NCBI GenBank assembly: GCA_030035585.1
Contig: CM057463.1
Coordinates: 139,346,736-139,410,735, forward strand
Direction of reading: 5' to 3'
DNA from: Dugong dugon
Taxonomy: Eukaryota; Chordata; Mammalia; Sirenia; Dugongidae
DNA length: 64,000 nt
Shown here: positions 55,017 to 64,000 of the stretch, piece after piece
How positions within the stretch are numbered: the stretch's first letter is position 1
Layout: each line of letters begins with the position of its first letter
Translations under genes and position numbers: made by a program
The notes under the pieces: model-generated
Databases searched by the model: none
Told to the model about the DNA's origin: nothing
What the model saw: only the letters and a program-made list of their open reading frames with translations

Positions 55017-57114
55017 TAGAGAAAGGGAGAATTTATACTATGAATCATGTACACACAGATAATTTACAAACCTCACTTTCACTGGCAATTTCTTATTTTC
55101 CATACCCATCTCAAAGTGTCCCACTAATGACATGACTGGTCTGAGTTTTAAGTCTTGCTGTCCCCTGGCTCTAGTTACGGAGAAAACACTGACGAAGGAG
55201 CATGGAAAAGCAAGCCTAAAGGAAGGAAGAAGGAAAGCAAAAGCAAGAAGCAGGGTAATACACAAGGTCACCCTCAGCTTTTATATGAATAAGAAAGTTG
55301 GCTATGAGACATCACAGATGAGTAATTTAGTCTTAGTCATATGTCTTCTAGCTTTTGGTATGAAAGTCCAATGGAGTAATGTGACTCATTAGTTGAGTGA
55401 TTAGCCTAAAATCAAATGCTACAAATAGAAAAAGAAGAAAAAACAGTAAAAATAAAAGAACATAGAAAAATTCCAAACCATTAAATAACTATCATTTTGC
55501 TGCAGAAGACTGAGTTTTTTCTTATTGCTTTCACACTTATAGAATTGGGATTCCTGATCCTTTCTTCTTTTCAGTGATATGCCTTTTCTGTGTCTCCTGA
55601 CTTCTAGATTTCAAAGCACAACTGTAGCTCATCCTTAGATATTAAGTTCCTACTTGAATTTTTCCGTCTGGGATTCCTTTCTCAAACCTAATCTAAGAAA
55701 ATGACAGATCACATCCAAGTGAGTTTTCAAGGCAATGGCATAATATCAGCTATTTAAATGTTCCAGAAAAGCTTCCGTTTCCATTACAAATGTACTCATT
55801 CCTAGCCTCTTGCTGACCCCAGTACCTACAGGTCACTGTAGTTATGTCTTTCTCATGGTCACCATCTTCTCTTTTCAAGTTGCATTTTAGCCTGTCTCTT
55901 TTTCGAACACAATATAGTAAATACCAGATTTCAAAAATTCCCAAGAACGAGCAAAAAGAAAAAGGTGTTTGCACACGAGTTCAGAAATAATTCACTGCAA
56001 TGTTTGACGTTTGTCTTTTTAAAACAAATTCTGGCTTTCGGGAGAACACTGCAGGAAACAGAAAAAGAAAACAATGTCTCATATATGCTTCTAAATAGGG
56101 TTGAGACATTTAAAATACATTTTTTAGCCATTTCACAAAAACTTCCACTTTTCATCAGCAAGCAGCCCTGAGTTTTACTATGAATTGTTCATATATCAAA
56201 TTGTGTAGGATGGATCAATTTCATCTGGGTAGAATTAATAGACTATATTTACAAGAATCTTTCAGGAAGTCTCGAATCAATTTGGTGCCACATTTTGAAT
56301 TGAGCAAAACATAAGTATTAAAAATTATCATTTCTAGTGGTATCTTCTTAGGCACTGTGTCCAGTCACCGGCTGGTCATTCCTACTTGGCATAAGGCATG
56401 CGTAAGCCATACTGAGCATATCCCAAGGAAGAGTTTTGAACCTTCCTGGACTTACTTAATTTCCAGCACATTTTTCTTTCATAGAAGGAGAGCCACAATA
56501 AAGGTGATGTACTTCCTGCGGTGTTAGGCTTGGGAAAGTTAAGAAGCTGCAGACTTGACTCAGAGCTAGTACACATTCAGCATTTTTCCTGAAATGGAGG
56601 GATGGATGAGACAATGTGTAGTGGAAGTTCCCCCGTGAGGCTAAGCCATGCCCACATGCCCACACGTCCAGATATTTTCTGGACATGTCTGTAGATTGCC
56701 TGAAGTCTATTTGGATGAAGAATTTAGGAACCTCCTTGGAGAGAAATCGTCATAAAGGAAAGAGATTTAGGTATGACAAATTATTCCTGTAGCAAAACTT
56801 TTGTTATTGGGGTTGAGTGTCAATTTTGAATATACTCATGCTGGTCTGACTTCCCACTATCTCGTATTTGATTTCCATGGGGATAAGAGAAGTGCTCTCT
56901 GCACCTCCAGTCTGTTTGTTTTTATGTTAAAATTCTTTGTGAGGGACTTTGGAGTTGTGTTTACAGGAGGAACTGGACCAAGGTGCTTTCCTGTCCCTTC
57001 AATTGTGGTCACAGGGTCAGTGTTGTACAAGTTCAAAAGAGCTGACAGACTGATGTTTACATGTAGATAACCTTCCAATTCCTTTTAGTTCTTCTGGATG
57101 ACACCCTTAATAAA
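55017..57114. other. Unassigned sequence
   Basis: 2.1 kb without a recognised repeat. Open frames of 64-89 codons occur on both strands (for example 56801-57070 plus), none recognisable. The local lack of transposons is unusual for this window. Confidence 0.45.
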
Positions 57115-57775
57115 ATCGGATAACATTAGAAGCCCTTATCTGTGCTAAGCATTACTGGAGAACAAGACAGACACAGTCTCTTCCTTCAGAACAGCTAGTC
57201 TAATGGAGGAAGCAGACCCTACAAATAATTACAATTAACTATGTAATTACAAGGATCTTGGTGACAGCCATAAGAGGGAGATCTAATTTAATGGGGTTAC
57301 AGGTAGGGAAAGCCTCTAAGAGTGAGATTTGAGTTGATAAATGAAGAATGGATTAAATTAATCAGGTAAATGGAGTGTAGAGAAAAGCATTATAGGCACA
57401 AAGAAGAATATATGCAAAGATCCTGTAGGTAAAAATGAATCTAGTGTGCTTGAAGAACAAGAAGAAGTCAGCGTGGCTGGTGCAAATGGATTGAAGAGGA
57501 GAATGGAGGGAAATGAGGCTGTAGAGATAGCAGGTACCTGATCACAGAGAGCTCTGTAAGCCATAGTAAGGGTTTCTAATTTTATCCTAAAAGTGAAGGG
57601 AAGCCATCAAAAGATTTTGAATAGGGAGTGGCATGATCAGAATTGCCTTATTAAAAGTTCACTCTGGCTGTCTGTTGGCTGTGAATAGTTTATAGGAGAC
57701 AAGGATGGATGTGGGAGCCTAGGTAGAAGGCTATTGCACGAATCAAGCCAAGAGATATTAGTGACTTTCAACTAA
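57115..57775 (-). mobile_element. L2 LINE 3' region, minus strand
   Basis: Reverse-complement L2 over about 650 bp: gtgctaagcattactggaga, tcacagagagctctgtaagc, agtggcatgatcagaattgc, cactctggctgtctgttggc. No coding potential left. Confidence 0.8.
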
Positions 57776-57776
57776 G

Positions 57777-58185
57777 GTGGTGCTTCTCAAAGTGTGGTCC
57801 CTGGCCCCCTAGGGTTCCCATACAGCCTTTCCAGAGGTCTCCAAAGTAAATATTATTTTTGTAGCAACACTAAGATATTATTTGCCTTTTAAATAGTTTG
57901 ATATTTGCACAGATGGTGCAAAAGCAATAGTGGATACACTTGTGGAGATTTACCTCTAATCAACGCCAAAATACTAAACCGTGCTTGTGGTCACTGAATT
58001 CTTCACCTCAACATATTCTCAATGAAAAAAAAATGCAAGCCTAGCAATGTACTTAATGAAGTAGAAAATACATCAAACACATTATTAAATCTCTTTTCTT
58101 GAATACGTATCTTTTTTAATATTCTGTGTGACAAAATGGTCAGACTTCTTGCTAGGTAGCTCACAGTTGCTGCCAGTTTCTCAAA
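57777..58185 (+). mobile_element. hAT-Tip100 (Zaphod-like) DNA transposon fragment
   Basis: gtggtgcttctcaaagtgtg at the left, then atttgcacagatggtgcaaa and aatattctgtgtgacaaaat, as in the transposase region of mammalian Tip100-type elements. The frame is destroyed. Confidence 0.65.
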
Positions 58186-58340
58186 GCAGAAGATATTTTT
58201 CTCTTTAAAGTAACACAGTTCAGGTGCTCAAAGTAGCAGAGGGCTAAAGAGAGAGAGGAAATGAGAGTAGATGCTCTAAAATCAAGAGAAGAAAAGAAAA
58301 ACAACAGGGGCATATGTAAATGTACTTATGGGTATTTATA

Positions 58341-58540
58341 GGTCCCTGAGTGGTGGAAATTTTTTATGCTTGACTACAAACCTAAAGACTGGTGGTTCAA
58401 ACCCACTCAGCAGTGCCACAGAAGAAAGGCCTGGCAATCTTCTTCCATAAAGATTATAGCCACGAAAACTCTACGGAGCAGTTCTACTCTGTAACTCATG
58501 AGGTTGCCATGAGTCTCAATGAACTCGAGGGCAATGGGTT
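58341..58540 (+). repeat. AfroSINE
   Basis: ggtccctgagtggtggaaat head, aggcctggcaatcttcttcc body, gaactcgagggcaatgggtt tail. Confidence 0.9.
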
Positions 58541-58762
58541 TTTATGAGTTACTCTGTAAGGTTATTTGATCTTCAAGTCCTGCTCATTATGTAGTCATAA
58601 ATAGGTTCTCCAGGTGACTCTAAATATCCGTTATCTGGGGGGTACTACCAGTGATGTGCTGGAGCTGGCTCATAATGGATCAGCAGAACCGATTGAGCTC
58701 ATCTCTTCCCAACTTTGCATTCAGTGATATCAGACTGGTAACTCAAAAATGGGCATGGTGAG

Positions 58763-59264
58763 TGTCATCATGGATTGAATTGTGTCCCCCCAAAATATCT
58801 GTCAATTTGGCTGGGTCATGATTCCCAGTATTGTATGATTGTGTACCGTTTTGTACTCTGATGTGATTTCCTTATGTATTGTAAACTCTATTACTATGAT
58901 GTAACAAGATGGATTAGTGGCAGTTACACTGATGAGGTATACAGGATTGGATAGTGTTTTAAGCCAATCTGTTTTGAGGTATGAAAGAGAGAAGTGAACA
59001 AGGGAACCTCATACCACCAAAAAAGCAGTGCCAGGAACAGAGCATGTCCTTTGGACCTGAGGTTCCTGCGCAGAGAAGCTCCCAGACCAAGGGAAGTTTG
59101 ATGACATGGACCTTCCTCCGGAGCCAACAAAGAAAGCGTTCCACTGGAGATGACGCCCTGAATTTGGACTTGTAACCTACTGGACTGTGAGAGAATAAAC
59201 TTCTCTTTGTGAAAGCCATCCACTTGTGGTATTTCTGTTATAGCAGCACTAGATGACTAAGACA
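58763..59264 (+). mobile_element. Solo LTR, ERVL-MaLR-like
   Basis: Begins tgtcatcatggattgaattg and ends agatgactaagaca, with a polyadenylation signal in gagagaataaacttc. Flanks gtgag (58758-58762) and gtggg (59265-59269) agree at 4 of 5 bases. It shares both ends and much of the interior with 19190-19615. Confidence 0.88.
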
Positions 59265-62200
59265 GTGGGAATTTTTATACCACTTTAAACTGCAAACATC
59301 ACAACTCAGGCCTTTTTCTCTTTTGCAACCCTGGAGACAGCCAGTTGTTAAACATGTAGCAGCACACCCCTGGTCCTAATTAGGTCTCTAAATTCTTTCT
59401 TCTTTTCATATCCCCGAGGCAAATCATTGGCTTTCTCCATTAAGCCCTATTTATTTAATAATCTTTGCTTGAAAAGAAAATATGGGATAATAGATGGCAT
59501 CGATAAAATGTAAATACTTGGCATGTAGTATGTGCTCAACAAATATTTGTTGGATGTTGAAGGCTAATTGAATAAATGTGGGTCATAAAAAAGCTTAGAG
59601 TATATATTTTAATTGCTATTGATATTATTTATTATCTCTCCCCACAGCATGTATTCTGAATGTAACACGTCATATTAGAATTATTTGTTTATATATGAAT
59701 GCCAAAAATCTAGCTATCGAGACAAGCAACAAAGTCACTGAGTTACCTTATTTTATATGCACTCTCATAAAAATATATTATAAACAAAATTTAATTTATT
59801 TTCTCAATGATATATTACTTTAAACAGTTCTAGTATTGGTATCCATTTAGGGAAATATTATAGACTTAGGAATTTGAGAGAGCCTCCATTCCAGCATGCC
59901 TCATGATACTTTGCAAAGCCACTCTTCCCTGGCCAATAATTGGAACAGAAAAAATGAACTCACTAATAATCAATTCTTAGTCATTCAAGGATTAATGAGA
60001 TAGCTTGTAGTGTTGCTATTGTCTCCGTCTTTTCTTTCCTTTATTCTCTTTTTGGCTTCCTGCCTCTGAGTCTTTGCATTGTTCATCAGAACCCACACTA
60101 GTGCATGACCAAGGAAAATAAGGGGCTCTGCAGTGCAAGTCATTCTTTCACTATTTGTTAGCATTTCTCCAGAAATTATTGTTGCAGAAGGAGGAACTCA
60201 TAAGAATTTTTAAAAATGTGTATATATTGATATTTCATATATACATTTGCCAGAAAGATGGATATATTTGACTTTCTGCTCTACAAAGAGGCTATAAACA
60301 CTACTTTAACAAATTTAAGTTCTTTTAAAATCACTAGGAATCTTATTTTGTCCACTTCTAGAAACTGTCATAATATCTGAAGAAATAGGTAATAGCCCCT
60401 CTTCCTCTAGATAAGCCTTCATGTCTCACAATTTTAAAAGGTAGTTTCACAGCAGGTATTTTGTCATGATGAATGTATAGGAGCATGTTCCTCAGAAGAC
60501 AAGCAGTGGAAGGCAAACAAAATGTTGGGCTTCAGTTATAGCAGACCTGTCCAAAAGAAATGTTACCAGTTAATTCTTAGAGTACTGGACTTTGCTGGAC
60601 TGTTAGCCAAACGAATATTTAGGAGACTGCCTATGTGTCTGTGTGAACATAGGCTCAAATCTTGACTCTCTGCTCTGTGGAGAGACTAGAAGGATGATAA
60701 ACGTGGGGCCACTGACCTCAGTCCAAAAGGTGTCAAGCACAGTTCCTATTCATGAGTGTATGTATGAATACATGTATGTATTTGTATGTGTGCATGTGTA
60801 TGTGTGTGTTAGGAGATGGAGATAAGGAGAAGAGGAGAAAAGCAACTGTTAGCACCCTTGTCCATGTTGATACTCGGAGTTAAGCAGCCACAGTCTCTAA
60901 AAGACTGTCTGATTAACTTAAAGGCTGCCATGCCATGATGAAAATCAGTGGGGCACTTCTAGCCTAGTTGAGGGTTCAAGCTGACTGACTGAAGGAAGGC
61001 TTTTTTTATATTTTTTTATTTACAGTGATGCCATCTTTTTAGTTGGAAGATTACACTTTACTATACTCAACTGTTTTTTTTTTACCTCTGTACTAAGTGT
61101 GTTTAAGTATATGTGTGTGCATATTTCACTAATCTCTCATAGGATATTGGGAAACACCTAGGCACACACACAGAAACACAGAAACACAGCTAACATTAAA
61201 TTTCATTTAACTTATAATGCAACCTCTAAGAAGAGTGCAAAAACATATTGTTCTGGGCACGGAAGAGAAATTTCGTTTCCCAAATACTCTCTTACAAACC
61301 CATTCTTGGTTATCTCCTCTGTTTGCACTAGTTTGTAGCACAAAGAAAAGCAGGAGCTGAAAGAAGGAAACCAAACCACTGTAGGTGCAAATGTCAAGAG
61401 ACTCATAGGTGTGGTTTTCAGAAGAATTATTTCCTGCCTCGTTCAGGTCAACGATTGGGATGATGTGTGATTTTCTTCCTGGCCCAGTAAGGTGAAACCA
61501 TGACAGTAGGGTAGAAGTCAAGAGAAGAGGAGAAGAAAACGGGGTTCTATATTGGCATTAATTATGGGAATTTTAGCTTTATTTTTTCATCTATATATGT
61601 GCCTCTGAATAAAATACTATTTCAAATATTTAATTCAAGGCTCACATTGGTGCCAAACTACAGGAAAGTACAACTTCTGATTTTTTAGGCCCTTAGAAGT
61701 TGTTATCCTTGATTCCTGAAATTTCCCTTGAGGCCTTAGCACATTTCTGCTCTTTTTTACTTGCTCTTCAGTTTCTTTTCTTATCACGAGTTTGGAAGTT
61801 TGATTTTCTGGATTAAACAACTTCACACTGAGTCAACATGTATTTTGAAACTTACCTTTGAGAAACTATTTTACCACAGTTTTATTTTTCCTGCATAAAC
61901 TGACATCCTCTAATGGAGAGTTATTTCCCTTAATCTCCTGAGACACAATTTGATATTTCAGAAAAATGTGTGTATTATAAATCAAAACTAACACTATACA
62001 GAAGCGTCTTTGTGAAAGCCAAAAAGAGAGACAATTAAAGTTATTAGTCAAAAGGATCTTTTGTACGTAGTTAAAATGAAAAGTTAGAATCATGAAAATG
62101 GATTTGCTGGAATTATATCATCAAATGTAAGTAAAAAGAAGAACAAAACAATACATTGAATGGAAGTTTTTGTTTTTTAATTTCATGAGATTATTAAAAA

Positions 62201-62321
62201 GAGCCACTCCAAATTGCAACAAATCAGAAGTAGTTTAGTCCTCAGTCAACAATTTTTTTTTTGATATCTATCACATGCTGATCAAAGTACTAAGCCTAAT
62301 ACTTGCATAAAATAATTTTAC
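59265..62321. other. Long unassigned stretch
   Basis: 3 kb with few repeats: an L2 tail-like piece at about 59515-59580 (gtatgtgctcaacaaatatt) and a (TATG/TGTG)n tract at about 60755-60812. A 104-codon minus-strand frame at 61207-61521 is discussed under findings. No gene recognised. Confidence 0.45.
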
Positions 62322-62452
62322 ACCAAGGAAGAAAGGCCTAGAGATCTGCTTCTGTAAGATTATAGCCAAGAAAACCCTACGGAGTGCAATTCTACTCTGA
62401 AGCATGAGTCGTCATGAGTCGGAATCAACTCGATGACAACGGAGTTGGTTTG
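62322..62452 (+). repeat. AfroSINE, head lost
   Basis: Starts aaggaagaaaggcctagaga and ends gtcggaatcaactcgatgac plus aacggagttggtttg. Confidence 0.9.
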
Positions 62453-64000
62453 ATTTTTTATATGGAAAAATACAAATTTATGTTTGAGTATTTTACATTT
62501 ATATATCAGGCAGCAGGATTTAAGCTTCATCCTCTTCAAAATAAGTAATTTTATTTGTAATTCAGTTGATATTGAATAATCATTAAGTGTTTATATAATT
62601 ACTTATAAATGATAATTACAGAATCTGATTCCTAAAACCATAGTTTGAACAATATTTCAGGTAAATAATGTTTGGAGTCAACAGTTGCATGATTATTCTT
62701 ACTAAAGCATTCTTTACAAGAAACCAAATCTCCATTTTTATTTTATTTTTAAAATCTCCATTTTAATAACTGTCATCATAGCCAGGTATGTAGTTAAGAT
62801 GAGCAAGACTTGATCTATTTTATCTGTTTGCCCCAACATGCATCACTAAGTAAGGCTCACTCTCCAATGCCTGAAAACCAGCAGACCCACAAGGGTGTGC
62901 AATTCACACTCTAACTCGACACCCAGTAATCCCAGGACTTCCCACATGTGCACATTTCATTCCAGTTGCACCTGTTTGTGGCATCCTTGGATTAGCCTCT
63001 CATTGCCTGCTCTGCTCCAGGCTGCTGTTGTTATTCATCATTACTTTCTCCAGCTATGACTCTTGATGCTTCCTAAGAACAATGGCTTGGACCCTCCATT
63101 TCCTATCTGATTTTTGGCAATTTCTTGTAGAATTCCTAACCTAGCTTTAACACGTCAGGCTCTAGCCCTCAGCCTTGTTGTTTCTGCCCAGTGCCCTGGT
63201 TGACCCTAGTCAAGCAATAATGGAGTTACATATTTAAAAGGGTGAACTAAATGAGATTGATATCAGTCACGGTACATGCATTTTTGTCTTTAAATGAGAA
63301 ACCACTTTTCTGATATATTTATCCAAAACCTGTATTTATTTCTTCTAGTAAAAGCCTCTATTTTCTTATCAGCAACATGCTAATAAATGTTACCTCAGAT
63401 ATACATTTAGCTTTTTCTATATTTAGACAAATTCAAAAGAATTTATTAATGTTTTTAGCTACTTGCGATTCAATGATGAACAATAATGTTTTTGAAAGCA
63501 CTTTAAATGTTGTAAAGTGTTCTACAAGTGCAAGGTTATATTACTATTAAGCACTTCTGGTAGTTTCAAGATAAGCCAACATCTTAGCTTATCACTAAAT
63601 GTATAGTGAACAGAAATTTCTGCAGGAAGAAGTTTTTTTCACTTTGTGAAGTTTCATATACTAATATCTCATTTAGGAAAACATTTTATCAATGATATAC
63701 GAAGAATAGAATCAAAATGAATTCTAAGAATGAAAACTACTTTTAAATATACTTATCATGGTGAGACACCAAGTTTAGGCAGCCATCTAAAGCAGTCATA
63801 TGACAATTATGTTGAAGAATAACAAGTAATTTACTTAGCTAAAGGAACTTGAAATTTTCTACACTTTAAAAGATAGGAAAGTTGGGGAAATGTGGGTTTG
63901 TGTGTGATTCACATTATTCTACTGGGAGAAATTTGAATGCTCTTCAAAATATGGGCTAGCTGAGCTCACTGAACATTGTGAATATTATATAACTTACTGA
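62453..64000. other. Unassigned sequence to window end
   Basis: AT-rich with a GC-richer patch at about 62830-63200. No repeat family, exon or open frame recognised. Confidence 0.45.

Overview
The window reads as AT-rich, non-coding nuclear DNA from a placental mammal of the superorder Afrotheria, most likely an elephant or close relative. The diagnostic signal is about 30 copies, on both strands, of a tRNA-derived SINE (head like ggagccctggtggtgca, tail like ctatgagtcggaatcgact followed by ggcaac or acaacaac). This matches the AfroSINE family. It occurs with an RTE-type LINE whose 3' end resembles the SINE tail. I saw no convincing host exon, no functional tRNA or rRNA gene, no CRISPR array and no CpG island. 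Long open frames lie inside transposons, are antisense shadows, or are short and unrecognised.

Layout. 0-7.3 kb: scattered AfroSINEs, a degraded L2-like stretch, an ERV LTR (about 4.06-4.47 kb) and an L1MB-like 3' end. 7.35-14.13 kb: a complete but decayed class III retrovirus (ERVL type), with two LTRs, a perfect 5-bp target duplication, gag remnants, protease, reverse transcriptase/RNase H, integrase and dUTPase remnants, and no env seen. 14.1-21.4 kb: old unique sequence, MIR fragments, a MER5-like element, five same-strand AfroSINEs in 1.6 kb, and an old L1 split by a MaLR-type solo LTR. 21.5-23.5 kb: a broken RTE LINE. 23.8-38 kb: AfroSINEs, a 1.7-kb L1 inserted into a MIR, three LTRs and a second RTE tail. 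38.2-45.9 kb: a full-length L1 with 14-bp target duplications, itself hit by a 46-bp L1 tail insertion. 46.6-49.8 kb: an older L1MB-like element carrying an AfroSINE and an ERVL-type solo LTR stacked on one target. 50-64 kb: a SINE-in-SINE nest, microsatellites, MIR/L2/hAT fragments, another MaLR solo LTR and mostly unique DNA.

Nothing here works together as an operon or host pathway. The relationships are those of transposons: RTE probably supplied the enzymes that copied AfroSINEs, L1 copies supply nested insertions, and shared target duplications give an insertion order. The most useful follow-ups are a frame in the unusually long L1 3' UTR that is largely open in two diverged copies, the RTE/AfroSINE tail match, the dUTPase-bearing ERVL provirus, and a few short unexplained open frames. 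All calls were made by eye; family names come from recognition of sequence, not from a search.
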